A stretch of 64,000 nt of DNA from Planctomyces sp. (GTDB lineage Bacteria; Planctomycetota; Planctomycetia; Planctomycetales; Planctomycetaceae), in NCBI GenBank assembly GCA_019636235.1, contig JAHBXW010000012.1, forward strand, positions 62,001 to 126,000, read 5' to 3'. This document shows positions 16,331-27,300 of the stretch, piece by piece. The translations under genes were made by a program, and so were the position numbers. Position 1 is the first letter of the stretch. Every line of letters begins with the position of its first letter. Under the pieces are notes generated by a model that made no database searches, was not told the origin of the DNA, and saw only the letters and a program-made list of their open reading frames with translations.

Positions 16331-19327
16331 TCAGCGAATGACTTCCGGAGGAACAGAACCGTCGAGGTATCTCCAATTCTTGACGAACGAGATGACGTCG
16401 GCCAGATCCTGAATCGAGAGCTCGCGTTCAAATCCCGCCGGCATCAGGGACACGCCGTTCGATCGGATGAGTTCGATGTTGTCCGACGCCAGCGTGATCT
16501 CGCGTCCTTCGGGCTGGCGCAGCGTCAGCGACGTCGCCGTCTCCGCGGCGATGACTCCCGTGTGAATCACGCCCTGGCGATCCACGACGGTGTAGCTGAA
16601 GTAGTTGCTGTCGATCGCGCGGTTCGGGTCGAGGATGTCGGTCAACAACTGGTCCTGCCGTTTGACGCGCGAGTCGGAGATGTCCGGGGCGACGTTCACC
16701 CCCAATTCGCCGATGCGATGGCACTGCGCGCAATGGCGGACGAACAAGTCGCGGCCACGGGAGGGATCTGCCGGAGCGTCGGGAGCCGGCCGATAACGTG
16801 CCAGCACCTCGGAGCGATCCTCGGGCCGCGCCGCCTCCGCCACCAGCGCGATCCGCGGCTGCAGCGCAGGATCGGCGATTCGTTGCAGTTGCTGCAGCAC
16901 GGCGGCATCGAGATCAGCGACCGCCACTCGTCCCGCGTCGATCTCATCGAGCAGCGCGCCGGCCCGGTCCGCGCGCGAGGCCACGAGCGTCAGAATCGTC
17001 CGCCGCAGCGACGGGGTCCGCGTCTCAAAGTCAGTCAGCAGCGCCGCGGCGACGTCCGGATCGAAGCGACGCGCGAGCGTCTGAGCGGCCGCCGACGCCA
17101 GCCCCGGATCGGGACAGCTCATCGCCGCGGTCAGCACGGGCGCGGCCGTCGCATCGTTCGAGAACTCAAGCAGCCGAATCGAGGCGAGTCGCAGATCCGG
17201 TTCCGCATCGGAATCCTGAATGGCCTCGCAGGCCAGTTCCAGTTCGTCGGCGAGAGAGACGCCCGCCGCGGCAGCGGCCGCGCCCAGCGCCCCGGCCGGC
17301 GCATGTCCCCGGGCGCGCAGACCATCCGCTGCGCGAAGCCACAACTGGCTGACCCACGCCAGACGATCCCGGCGGGATGCGGGCCGCACGGAATCGATGG
17401 CCCGCAGCAACGCCGCCAGTTCGTCCGGCTGGTTGCGGCCGCCAATCACCTCCGCGAGACGTCCCAATCCGACGCCGGCCGCCAGCTGCGCTTCCGGCCC
17501 GTTCCCGGACAGTCGCGACAGCACATCCAAGAACACGTCCGCCACGTCGCGCTGTGCTGCGAGCGCCACGGCCGTCGCCAGCCACGCGTCCGACCCGTCG
17601 GCCGCCAGCAAGCTCCCCAGCGTCCGAGTTCTGCGGGAAGCAGGCGGCGCCGCTCCCAACGCCAACGCGAGTTGGAACCGCAAACGGGTCGTCAATGGCC
17701 GTTCGGCGATGCCCTCCAACAGGGACGCGTCGTCCGGCGCGCTGGCCAGGCGGCGCTCCACGAGGGCCAGACACTGTTCGACGACGTCTTCCGAGGCGTC
17801 TCCCGCGGCGACTCGAAGATCGTCGATCGTCAGCGTGCCCTGCGCTTCCAGCAGCCACAGCGCGGCGGCCTTCGCGGCCGGATGCCCCTCGGAGTTGAGC
17901 AGTTGACGCAGCGGCTGGACGCTGGCCGGATCCTGACGCTCGAACAGCAGCCGGAATGCCGTCTCGCGCTGCCACCCCCAGGGATGAGCCAGTCGCTCGA
18001 CGAGCAGATCGGTCGGCGGCGCGTCGTCGAACACGGGCGCCGCAGCTCTCGCATTCGCGGCCGCGCGCGGACGAATGCGGTAGATGCGGCCGCGATCGCT
18101 GCCCAGCGTCAGGTCGGGACGCGTCCGCAACTCTTCGGGCATGTACTCGGGGTGTTCGATGACCGCGCGGTGCATGTCGACGACATACAGCGCGCCGTCC
18201 GGACCGAACGTCAGGTTCACCGGGCGGAACCAGAGGTCCTCGGTCGCCAGAAACTCACGGCCGTCGTGCGGACTGTGCGATTCAAACGTCGCGCCGGCGG
18301 GATGCATTCGCTCCCGGTGCACCAGGTTGCCGGTCGGATCGCAGACGAACAGGTCGCCGCGAAACCCGTCCGGCAGCGCGGAACCTCGCTCCAGCCGAAG
18401 TCCGCAGGCCGCGGTGAACTGGCCGGCATGCAGGTTTGATGTCGTCCAGAACCGGCTGATCGGGTGAATGCGGGACTCGTCTCCCGCCCGGGCGACATCG
18501 TGAACGACGGCCGAGGCGGTCACATCCGCGTTTCGGCGCAGCGCCGATTCCGGAACGACGGCGTGCATGCAGGGATTCCGGTTGCTGCATAGAAACCGCC
18601 GCCCGAAGTCGTCGAACGCCATGCCGTACTGCCCGAAGCCGGATGTCGTCTCCGCGGCGCCGGTCGCCGGGTCGAACCGGAAGTCGCGTCCGCCCAGCGT
18701 CACAGGATCGTGCGGCGCCCAGCCCTCCCGCTCGGCGGCGACCACGCCGCCCCGCAGGCCGTTGGCGACGTAGATCCAGCCGTCGAGTCCCAGCGTCGGG
18801 CTGTTGCAGCGAAGCTGCGGGTTCTCGCGCGCGAAGCCGGCGAACCAGGTTTCGCGGACCTCCGCGCGGCCGTCGCCATCCCGATCGGCGAAGAAGTCGA
18901 TCCGGCCGTCGGTCGTCGCCAGGACGCCGTCGCGCCAGAACATCAGGCTGTTGGGGAATGTGAGGTCTTCCGCGAACGTCTGCGGATCGGAGAATCGTCC
19001 ATAGCCATCGGAATCGGACAACACGCGAATGCGCGACCGGCCCGGCTGTCCCTCGGCCGGCCCGAGGGGATAGTCGCGCATCTCAATGACCCACATCCGC
19101 CCCTGCGGATCGAAGGCGATGCACACCGGATCGATGACGTCCGGCTCCGCCGCGACGAGTTCAATGACCAGATCGTCGTCGAGTTGAAACCGAGTCACGG
19201 CTTCCTCGGGGTCGACCGGGCCGGCGGCTGGTGCGACCGTCTCCTCGGCGGCCGGAGCCGCAGCGAGCGTCGCCAACCACACCGCGCACGCGAATCCGCC
19301 GAAGCCCCCAAGTCGCGTCATGGTCAT
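16331..19327 (-). CDS. PVC-type membrane-bound dehydrogenase / CxxCH heme protein with HEAT-like repeats
   Basis: A 998-residue exported protein (signal peptide through about residue 27). Domains in order: a sorbosone-dehydrogenase-like beta-propeller (about 35-420) with phrases such as VCIAFDPQGRMWVIEMRDYP and FGPDGALYVVDMHR; a helical HEAT-like region (about 425-830); and one c-type cytochrome domain with CAQCH (about 865) and a later Met-rich SLMPAGF. The family is expanded in planctomycetes and is inferred to oxidise sugars or related alcohols in the periplasm, passing electrons to the heme; the substrate is unknown. The start overlaps the RluA-type stop by 4 nt (ATGA); a second ATG lies two codons later. 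Confidence 0.85.
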   Translation of the reverse strand: MTMTRLGGFGGFACAVWLATLAAAPAAEETVAPAAGPVDPEEAVTRFQLDDDLVIELVAAEPDVIDPVCIAFDPQGRMWVIEMRDYPLGPAEGQPGRSRIRVLSDSDGYGRFSDPQTFAEDLTFPNSLMFWRDGVLATTDGRIDFFADRDGDGRAEVRETWFAGFARENPQLRCNSPTLGLDGWIYVANGLRGGVVAAEREGWAPHDPVTLGGRDFRFDPATGAAETTSGFGQYGMAFDDFGRRFLCSNRNPCMHAVVPESALRRNADVTASAVVHDVARAGDESRIHPISRFWTTSNLHAGQFTAACGLRLERGSALPDGFRGDLFVCDPTGNLVHRERMHPAGATFESHSPHDGREFLATEDLWFRPVNLTFGPDGALYVVDMHRAVIEHPEYMPEELRTRPDLTLGSDRGRIYRIRPRAAANARAAAPVFDDAPPTDLLVERLAHPWGWQRETAFRLLFERQDPASVQPLRQLLNSEGHPAAKAAALWLLEAQGTLTIDDLRVAAGDASEDVVEQCLALVERRLASAPDDASLLEGIAERPLTTRLRFQLALALGAAPPASRRTRTLGSLLAADGSDAWLATAVALAAQRDVADVFLDVLSRLSGNGPEAQLAAGVGLGRLAEVIGGRNQPDELAALLRAIDSVRPASRRDRLAWVSQLWLRAADGLRARGHAPAGALGAAAAAAGVSLADELELACEAIQDSDAEPDLRLASIRLLEFSNDATAAPVLTAAMSCPDPGLASAAAQTLARRFDPDVAAALLTDFETRTPSLRRTILTLVASRADRAGALLDEIDAGRVAVADLDAAVLQQLQRIADPALQPRIALVAEAARPEDRSEVLARYRPAPDAPADPSRGRDLFVRHCAQCHRIGELGVNVAPDISDSRVKRQDQLLTDILDPNRAIDSNYFSYTVVDRQGVIHTGVIAAETATSLTLRQPEGREITLASDNIELIRSNGVSLMPAGFERELSIQDLADVISFVKNWRYLDGSVPPEVIR

Positions 19328-20076
19328 GCGGTCCCCTGCTCTCCGGACTCGCGCTCGAAGAACCGTTGATCAAATCCGAACGCCCGCCACGACCGCGGCA
19401 GCGGCGCGACGATCGTCAGCGGATCGTACCGGATGGGGTGCTGGATGGTCAGACTCCATGCGTGCAGCGCGATGGGACGATCGCGGGGATCGTCTTCGGG
19501 GCCACAGCCTCCCGGAAATTCCGTTCGAGCGCCGTACTGGCGATCGCCCACAATCGGCCAGCCCCGGCTGCCGAACTGGATGCGGATCTGGTGCATGCGG
19601 CCGGTGTGCAGTTCGATTTCCACGAGCGCCCGCCCCTGATGAACGGCCAGCGTGCGGTAGGACAGCTCAGCGCGTTTGGCGCCCTCGGCGCCCTCGCGAG
19701 ACAGTTCCACACGCGGCTGCTCCGGCACGCGATACAGCCAGTCGACCAGCGTGCCCTGTGCCGGCTGCGTAGGCCGTTCCAGGCAGGCCCGGTACACTTT
19801 GCGGACCTGGCGTTCGTGAAACTGTTCGGCCAGCCGCGCCGCGCATTTTGAGTTGCGGGAGAACAGCAGCACGCCGGAGACGGGGCGATCCAGCCGATGC
19901 GGCACGCCGAGATAGACATTCCCCGGCTTGTCGTACTTCCTGGCGATATAGGCCTTCACCAGGCCCACGGCGCTGTCGACTCCCTGCGGCGCGCCCTGCG
20001 AGATCAGCCCGGACGGCTTATTGATCGCCAGCACCGGACCGTCTTCGCACAGAATTTCCAGCGAGTCCCCGTTCAC
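19324..20076 (-). CDS. RluA-family RNA pseudouridine synthase
   Basis: Converts specific uridines in rRNA or tRNA to pseudouridine. The 250-residue protein lacks an S4 domain and goes straight into the catalytic domain: motif I ILCEDGPVLAINKPSGLISQ, catalytic motif II GVPHRLDRPVSGVLLF (Asp in HRLD), and motif III HTGRMHQIRIQF with GWPIVGDRQYG. It starts with GTG at 20076. The gene sits inside an operon of envelope proteins, 7 bp after one gene and overlapping the next by 4 nt, so its presence there is more likely chance linkage than function. Confidence 0.9.
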   Translation of the reverse strand: MNGDSLEILCEDGPVLAINKPSGLISQGAPQGVDSAVGLVKAYIARKYDKPGNVYLGVPHRLDRPVSGVLLFSRNSKCAARLAEQFHERQVRKVYRACLERPTQPAQGTLVDWLYRVPEQPRVELSREGAEGAKRAELSYRTLAVHQGRALVEIELHTGRMHQIRIQFGSRGWPIVGDRQYGARTEFPGGCGPEDDPRDRPIALHAWSLTIQHPIRYDPLTIVAPLPRSWRAFGFDQRFFERESGEQGTA

Positions 20077-20083
20077 GCGAGCT

Positions 20084-21703
20084 TCACTTCCGGGCCGCTC
20101 CGCCGCCGCTGACCTTCGCCGAGTCCTCCAGGTCCCTGAGCGACTCCGCGAACTTGTCGGGATCGAGGTGCGTTGCCGCGACCTCCGCGAGCGTGCCGCA
20201 CAACTTGCGGATGCGGCTTTCCGCGACCTGGTCCTTCCTGCCGCGCGCGGCCTCCACGCCGGCGGTCCGCACCAGATCCAGACGCTGCTGAAACGTGCGC
20301 AGGTCCGGAACGGCCTTGAGTTCTTTCAACAGCGAGGTGAAGGCGTCGGTCTGGCCCGCCTTCGCCGCGGCCTGGGCCCGCACGGTCAGCACCTGCCGGC
20401 GGGCGATGAGTTCCACCAGGTCGGCCTCCAGCAGCGACACCTCCGCTTCCACCGACAGCCGCGGCGAATCGTCAATCACGTCCATCCGCAGCGACTCCTC
20501 CGCCCCCGGGCAGAACGGCACGCGTCCCAGCATCGCCTGTCCGCTGAACACCAGCGCCCAGCGAATGACGGTCGAGTCCTCCGCCGGAATGCGCACCCGC
20601 CCGTCGCGATCGGTCCGCATCCGGACGCGATCCAGAACCGGGTCTTCTTTCGTCGGCAGCCGGCCGACGATCTCCACCCGCGCCGCCGCCACTGGATTGC
20701 CGGGGTTGCTGCGCGGCACGACCTGAATGACGGTCGCGGGATGCCAGACCTTTGTCGCCAGGGCCATCGATTCCATCCGCCGCTTGGCCGGCACGACCGC
20801 GGGCGTCGCGTCCGACGTCGCTGTGAAGGTGGACACGGCCTTCGCCTCCACCCGGGCCCGATCGGCGGAGACGACCTGCAACAGCGTCCAGGCGACGGGC
20901 TGAATCCGCCGGACGTCCTTGTTCTTGTCGAGTTGCCGATAGAACGGATCGAGCAGATCGCCCGGCGCGAGCTGCGTCGCCGTCACGTCGGGAGGCAGGA
21001 GTTCGCCCGCCCGAATCCGCAGGACGACGTCCCGGCCTTCGACCGATTCAATCTGCACGAGAGCCCGGAAGGCGTCGCGGACGACCGCCGCCGCCGACAT
21101 GGTCGCCAGCCGGGGGTCCGAGCAGACGTTCGATCGCTCGGGCCCCAGTCGCTGCGACGCCAGGTCCCATTCCCGCACCGCAAACTGAAGCTGGCCCGCC
21201 TCGCGCCCCACGGACAGCGGATAGACCTTGTCGAACGGGGAGGTCTTCCAGCGCTCAAGCGCCGCGGACTGATCGAGTTCACGAAGCCGGGCCAGGGGCA
21301 TCACGTCCGAGCCGCTGGTTTCGCGAACATCGAGCGTCCACATCGCGCCCAGATCGTCGGCCAGTCGGTCGGCGAGTCCCTTCACGAATGCCTGCCGCGA
21401 TGCGACGGAGAGCGCCGGGTCCGGAGCGAACGTGACGGGAATCAGCACGCGGTAGGGCCGCACGCCCCAGGGAAGCTCCTGGGGCGGCGCCGCGGGTGTA
21501 GCGGCTGCGGAGGATTCGACCGTCGGATTCTCGGGCGGGGACTCGGGCGGCTGCGCTGACGCGGATGCCGGCGCCGGCGTCTCCTGGGCGAAGGCCGCCG
21601 TCAACAGAACCCCGCCAAATGCCGCCAGCGCGGCCAGCGTCCAGAACGCAGTCCGGCGAACGGGGGCCTGCGAAGCCTCTGAGTCAGGGCGCATCGGCGG
21701 CAT
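20084..21703 (-). CDS. Exported protein of unknown function, third-last region of the ExbB/ExbD cluster
   Basis: A 539-residue protein with an N-terminal hydrophobic segment (FWTLAALAAFGGVLLTAAFA) then a Pro/Ala/Ser-rich linker and a folded region. The first folded part (about 75-200) has alternating strands and helices around PYRVLIPVTFAPDPAL and may bind or act as a small alpha/beta domain. The middle reads as beta-sandwich (GRVRIPAEDSTVIRWALVFSG), and the C-terminal 130 residues are helical. I match it to no named family. I chose ATG 21703 because GGAGG lies 6 nt before it; it overlaps the upstream gene by 20 nt, so the two are translationally coupled. Confidence 0.6.
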   Translation of the reverse strand: MPPMRPDSEASQAPVRRTAFWTLAALAAFGGVLLTAAFAQETPAPASASAQPPESPPENPTVESSAAATPAAPPQELPWGVRPYRVLIPVTFAPDPALSVASRQAFVKGLADRLADDLGAMWTLDVRETSGSDVMPLARLRELDQSAALERWKTSPFDKVYPLSVGREAGQLQFAVREWDLASQRLGPERSNVCSDPRLATMSAAAVVRDAFRALVQIESVEGRDVVLRIRAGELLPPDVTATQLAPGDLLDPFYRQLDKNKDVRRIQPVAWTLLQVVSADRARVEAKAVSTFTATSDATPAVVPAKRRMESMALATKVWHPATVIQVVPRSNPGNPVAAARVEIVGRLPTKEDPVLDRVRMRTDRDGRVRIPAEDSTVIRWALVFSGQAMLGRVPFCPGAEESLRMDVIDDSPRLSVEAEVSLLEADLVELIARRQVLTVRAQAAAKAGQTDAFTSLLKELKAVPDLRTFQQRLDLVRTAGVEAARGRKDQVAESRIRKLCGTLAEVAATHLDPDKFAESLRDLEDSAKVSGGGAARK

Positions 21704-24344
21704 ACCACGCCTCCAGGTGCCAGCGATCGAGCCGGTCGTAACTGTGCAGCGGATTGGTGGGCACACCGCGAACCTGCTTGCGATACAGCAGGTAACCGTC
21801 GACCTCCCACAAAGGAATGAACCTCACATCGGCCCACAACTGCCGGTGCAGCGTCTGCAACTGATCCACCGCGCGATTCCAGTCGGATGTGCGATCGAGA
21901 GCGACCAGCCCCTGCTGCAGCCAGTCGGGGAACATTTCCAGATCCTGGATGTTCGCCCGGTCCTGAACCGTCAGGAAGGGCCACAGGTCGACGATCGGCT
22001 CCTCCATCTGCAGCGTGCGGTAGGCGATGTCCCAGCCCGCCGCCTCCGCGGAGTCCGGCTCGACCAGCACGACCTCGATGCCGACGCGCTTCCAGGCCGC
22101 CAGCAGCCGCTCCGCGACCAACTGGGGAATCGCCTCCGGAGGCACGGCCATCCGCAGCGGCGGCAGCTCGCCCCCCATCTGCGCGGTGACGGCCAGAGTC
22201 AGCGCCAGCGCGGCCGACAGGTCGTGGTTGCGGGGCGTGAGTTGCGGACTGTTTGCGTAACTGAACGACGGGAACGGCGAATTCACGATCCGGCCATGCG
22301 ACAACTGCCGGCGGTCGCGCAACGACGCCGACAGCGCCAGCACATCGGCATCTCCCGCGCCGCGTTCGGCACGCAGCGTCTGCAACCGCTGCGAATCCGC
22401 CAGCAGGCCGGGATCGCGCAGCACCACATCGAACAGCAGGCGTTCGCGATCGATCGCCTGCATCAGCGCCCGGCGCAGTTCGCGGAAGCCCAATGCGCGG
22501 CTGCGGGGATTGAACTGCAGCACGTGCGTCGTCGGCGCGGAATACTTCTGAATGAAGAAGTCCTTCTCCAGGGCGCGATTCGCCTGCGCCCGGCGGACGA
22601 TCCAGTCCGGCAGATCCGGCAGCATCCAGACGTCCCCCTGCAGGAGCGCCTGATAGGCCCGTTCGTGGCTGTCGTACAACTGTTCGATGACTTCGGTGAC
22701 GTGATACTGCGGCAGACCGTCGGGTTCGAGCCGCAGACGGCGATAGACGGTTCGCCCCTCCTCCGAACTGACGACCGGAAAGCCACCTGACAAAAGCTCG
22801 GCGGTCGCCGTCGATTCGAAGGCCACGGGCTGCAGCCCCTCGACGTCGGCGTCCGGGCTGTCCGCGACGGCCGGTTGTCCTTCGATCGGGCGACTGGAGC
22901 GGCGGGCGGTCGCGTTCCGCAGGATGGGCTCGACGCGGGCCGGAACCCGGGAAAACGTCAGCGAAAACTCGAACGGCGATTCGACCGTCACCGTCCGGAT
23001 GTAGGCGGACAGTCGTTCATCGAAATCGACGGAGGCAGGATCGAGCTGGCTGAGCAGGACATCTCCGAGAACCGAGGCGTCGAGCGGCGGCTGAGCCTCC
23101 CAGGGCTGGCGGGTTTGCGTCAGCGTGAACCGCATCCGACGTCCGAGGTCGAAGGGTTCCCATTCATCGAGGTAGCTGGTCCGGTAATGCGGGATGCCGC
23201 CGCGGAAGGAGTCGACTTCGAACAGGCGGTGATCGGACAGCCGTCGGCCGCGGAGTTCCGCCTCGCCATCGAAAGGAGTTGCCTTGGGCGATCCCGGGAG
23301 CCGCACGACGCCCACCCTGAGCCGCTGGTAACGTTCGGTCGCCGCCTTGTGGCCGGGCCGCAGATTGACGAGCGGCGGCCAGACCTGCACGGCCTCCTCG
23401 GCCAGGGTCGCCGCCAGCGGATGGTCGCCGTTTCGCGTCGCCGCAGCCGACTGATTCATCAGCTCCGTGGCGCGGGCCGCATAACTGGCCGACAGCCGCG
23501 TGAAGACCGGATGATTCGCGAACATCCGGTTCAGCCGCATCAGGAAGTGCCGCGCCTGCAGCGGGTCCGATGCCATCTGCGCCGCCAGGATCAGCTGTTC
23601 CGCCGCCTGCCCCGCGAGTTCCGACAGCCCCGGAAATTCCGGATTCTGGACATGCAGCTCCTCGCAGAGGACGAGCGCCGACTCGGGGCTGCCCTGCGAC
23701 AGCCGCAGTCTGGCGTCAGTCAGCAACAGCGCCTGCCGGCGTTCGGGCAGGCCCGGCCAGTCCGGCCACTGCCGCTCGAACCGCACCAGCAGCTCGTTCG
23801 CCGTTTCGATGTTGCCTTCGGCCAGCAGCGCATCGATCCGCGACAGAATGTGGTCTTCGTGATAGATGATCTGCGAGACCTTGACCCGCGCGATGCGGAA
23901 CTCCTGCGCGGGCGGCCCCGGCATGTTGACGTACAGGAACCGCAGATCTTCAAACTCCCGCTTCCACTGCTCGAACGCCGCGCCGGTTTTGCCCCGACGC
24001 TCCTTCTCCTTTTCCCGGAACGCCAGTTCCAGCTTGTTCAGCGTGTCGGGGCGCGGCGTCACCGGCTCGCTGATGACGACTTCGCCGCTCGACAGCACGA
24101 CCCAGTCGAGCGGCATGCCGTTCAGCAGCGCTTCGAGCGTCGGCGGTTCGAGGTCCTGGAGCCGCGGCAGTGTGATCGATTCCGGAGTCAGGGCGTCCGG
24201 ATCCGCCTCGTCGCCTTCCGCCGTCGCCTCCTGGGCCGCAACCGGACGCGGCGCAAGCGACAGCAGCGCCAGCGACAGGCCCACGACGGCCGCGAGCGAG
24301 ATCGGCAGGCCCGCCATTCGGCGAAGCGCGTCGGCAAGTTTCAT
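21684..24344 (-). CDS. Large exported solute-binding-like protein (SBP family 5-like) with N-terminal helical domain
   Basis: An 886-residue exported protein (signal peptide MKLADALRRMAG to about AQEA). The N-terminal third (about 50-340) is helical and TPR-like. The C-terminal half resembles oligopeptide/dipeptide-binding proteins: segments such as VLQFNPRSRALGFRELRRALMQAIDRERLLFDVVL and a late LLAAWKRVGIEVVLVEPDSAEAAGWDIAYRTLQ match family 5 binding proteins by pattern. There is no ABC permease or ATPase nearby; its partners are ExbB/ExbD-type genes. It overlaps the upstream FHA/propeller gene by 4 nt (ATGA). It could capture peptides or envelope polymers for the energised complex, but that is inference. 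Confidence 0.7.
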   Translation of the reverse strand: MKLADALRRMAGLPISLAAVVGLSLALLSLAPRPVAAQEATAEGDEADPDALTPESITLPRLQDLEPPTLEALLNGMPLDWVVLSSGEVVISEPVTPRPDTLNKLELAFREKEKERRGKTGAAFEQWKREFEDLRFLYVNMPGPPAQEFRIARVKVSQIIYHEDHILSRIDALLAEGNIETANELLVRFERQWPDWPGLPERRQALLLTDARLRLSQGSPESALVLCEELHVQNPEFPGLSELAGQAAEQLILAAQMASDPLQARHFLMRLNRMFANHPVFTRLSASYAARATELMNQSAAATRNGDHPLAATLAEEAVQVWPPLVNLRPGHKAATERYQRLRVGVVRLPGSPKATPFDGEAELRGRRLSDHRLFEVDSFRGGIPHYRTSYLDEWEPFDLGRRMRFTLTQTRQPWEAQPPLDASVLGDVLLSQLDPASVDFDERLSAYIRTVTVESPFEFSLTFSRVPARVEPILRNATARRSSRPIEGQPAVADSPDADVEGLQPVAFESTATAELLSGGFPVVSSEEGRTVYRRLRLEPDGLPQYHVTEVIEQLYDSHERAYQALLQGDVWMLPDLPDWIVRRAQANRALEKDFFIQKYSAPTTHVLQFNPRSRALGFRELRRALMQAIDRERLLFDVVLRDPGLLADSQRLQTLRAERGAGDADVLALSASLRDRRQLSHGRIVNSPFPSFSYANSPQLTPRNHDLSAALALTLAVTAQMGGELPPLRMAVPPEAIPQLVAERLLAAWKRVGIEVVLVEPDSAEAAGWDIAYRTLQMEEPIVDLWPFLTVQDRANIQDLEMFPDWLQQGLVALDRTSDWNRAVDQLQTLHRQLWADVRFIPLWEVDGYLLYRKQVRGVPTNPLHSYDRLDRWHLEAWYAADAP

Positions 24345-27300
24345 GGTTGCGCCTCCGGCACGAGGACCAGGCTTCCATCCATCGCGGGGACATACAGCTT
24401 GGTCCCGACCGCCACCGGCTCGCCGTTGAGAGCGACGTTGAGTTCCAGCGCCGACTGAATGGCGCCGCTGCCGGGATCGCAGTCGACGATCCGGCCGTCC
24501 TGCAACGGGATCATCAGGGTTCCGCCACGCGGCGTCGGCGTGCCGGCCACATGCGTGCCATCCAGCGGCAGCACCCACAGCTCGGGCAGGTCCGCCGCGA
24601 TTGACAGCGCGTGCAGCTCCGTCCCGCCGACCTCCACGAGGACCATGTCGCCAGTCAGCCAGGGTCCGGCCGTCACTGCCGCGGGCAACTGCCGGGTGCG
24701 GGGCTCAAACACATCGGAGGGAATGACGGCCACCTGGCCATCGACCGACGCCACCGCAAGCCGCCCCTCCGCGAACGCCGGCCGGCCGCCCAGCGGCGCG
24801 TTCAACGCGTATCGGCCAGCCTCCGCGACGTGGGGCCGGGGATTCGACTGCAGCCGGACGGAGAACACGATGCCGCTCTCCAGAACGGCGACGCCGGAAT
24901 CGTTCCCAGCGGCGAACGCCGCGCTCCAGCGCGCCCCGGCGTCGATGTCGCCCGGCAGCTTGAACTCCTGACCGGCCTGCTGGCCGTTGGTCGCCTGCAG
25001 CAGTTGCAGAGCCCCGGCGACCGGCGCGAGGATCCGATTCCCCAGCAAGGCCGGCGCCGCCTGCAGCGGCTGCGACAGGATCAGCGAACGCTCGATCTGG
25101 CCGACGCGATTGACGACCCACAGGCGGGGATCGGGCAGGCCGCAGGCCACCATCAGCTGACCGTCGCCGATCGCCCGCGCCAGCAACGGATCGGCGAGTT
25201 CCTCGTTCAGCGGCAAACGCTCCGCCACCGACAGGAAGCCGCCCGACTCCAGATGCCGCGCCGTGATGCGGAACAGGTTGCCGGACTCGGTCGCGCAGAT
25301 CACCGACGGCGAGTCCCCCGACACCGGGCTGGCCGCGAGAATCTCCGCCCCGACGATCGCCTGCCAGTCGCCGCTCAGCGACGTGCGATCCACCGGCGTC
25401 AGCACGACGGCGTCGGAATAGCGCCGCTTCCGAGCGACGTACATCATCCGGTCCTGGTACTGCAGAGGCTGGGAGGCCCGGCCGAGCAGGATCGGCTCCT
25501 GGGCCGGTTGCAGCGCGTCGACCGTCAATTGCAGCTTGCGGAGAGCCGTGCTGGCCATGAACAACTCTTCGTCCGGCGCGGGCGCGAGGTAGGTCACCGT
25601 GGGCTGCCCCCCTTTGACCTCATACGTCGGTCCCGTCGACAGCGGCGGTTGCCCCATCTCGGCCGACAGCAGGAAGGCCGCCACGCGCTCGCCCGTGGAC
25701 GGCACGAACAGGTCCCGACCCCGGACGGCCGGCGGGTCGACGACCTGCCCCGCCACATCCGCCGTCGCGATGTCGCGCAGCGGCTGGTCCTTGGGCTCCG
25801 TCGTCAGCAGCCGCAGCCGGCAGGTGTTGGTGGTGCGATTCTCCGCCGCCAGCACGTACGGCCCCATCGACAACAGCGGGGCCACGATCGACTTGGACGG
25901 CTGTCCGAGGTACGAAACGGCGACGCACGCCAGCGGCCGCTTGGTGATCGTGTAGAACACTTCCCGATCCCCGCCCACCACGATCCGCGAACCGTCGTCC
26001 AGGGCCACCGGGTTCGAAATCTCCTGCGAGAACCGCAGCCGTCCCGTCGCCCGGCCCGTCTCCAGGTCGAAGCGGTACAGCACCCCGCCCGCGGTCGGCA
26101 CGTAGACCTGCCCCTCATCGAGCAGCGGCCGCCCGCTGGCTGGTGAATCGACGGGCTGGCGCCACAGCGCCTGTCCGGAGTTCTGCTGGATCCGGAGGAC
26201 TTCCTGGCGCACGTTATCGAAGGCGATCAGGCTGCTCGTCCCGGCGTCGCGAACCGGGAAGAACGGGCGCTCGGCGCCGACGGTGACCTTCCAGACCGGC
26301 GCGCCGGTGATCGTGTCGATGCCGAACAGGCTGTCCTCCGCGAGGACCGGGATGGCCCGCTGCACGGAAACCTGGTCGGTGCGCGTACGGGCCTGGTACA
26401 CCAGCGAGATTGTCCCCGGATTGGTCGGCAACGGGTCCTTGATGGCCTCCAGCTCGAAGGCGTCGTCCTGAACGAGCTCCCGCTCGGTCTCCAGCATCTT
26501 CTGCGTCGCGGCCAGCACGCGACGGTCGCGCTCCAGGTCCGGATATCGGGCCAGCAGCTCCCGCCGCAGGACCAGCGCCTCCAGCGGCTGCTTTCCGGCG
26601 ATCGCCTCGTCGATCCGAGCGAGCAGCGATTCGTAGGTCTCGTTCTTGAGGATCGCCGCTTCCGAGTCCCGCCCCAGCGCATCGATCCGCTTCAGCTCCT
26701 CGGTGGGCTGCGCGTCCCGGGGGGAGTTCGTCGCGAACACCCCTTTGGCCTCCTGGGAAATCGCCAGCAGATCCCGCGCGTACGGCGGCCGGCCAGCCAT
26801 TTTCGCAGCGCCTTCCGCCACCTGACCCGCGCGCGTGGCCAGCTGCTGCTGCAGTTCTCCGAATCCCGGCAGTTCGCGTCGCGCCGCGATGAAGTCCTTC
26901 AGCAGTTTGAATCCCTCCGGGAAGTTCGGCGTGGCGCCGTTGATCTGCTGGTCGATCCGCGCCAGGCCGAGCTGCACGCGCGCCTGCGGCGCCAGCGACG
27001 ATTTCGCATGCAGTTGCAGGAACTTCGTCAATTCGGCGATCGCTTCGTTGTATTTCTGTTGCTCGAACAGCGAGTTCGCCGCGTCGTATGCCATCTGCGT
27101 CGACTGGCGATTGCCGATGAAATAGAAGACGGCCGCCGCCAGCGCCAGAACCAGCGAGCCAATGGCCAGGCCCAGCACCAGGGGCGATCGGGCGACGTCC
27201 TGCTCGCCCGGCCGCGCGTGCTGCTCCTTCATCGCGCGGCGGATGCGGTCGGTCACCGTGTCTTCCGATGTCGCGGCAGCCGCAGGCGCGGGCGCGGACG

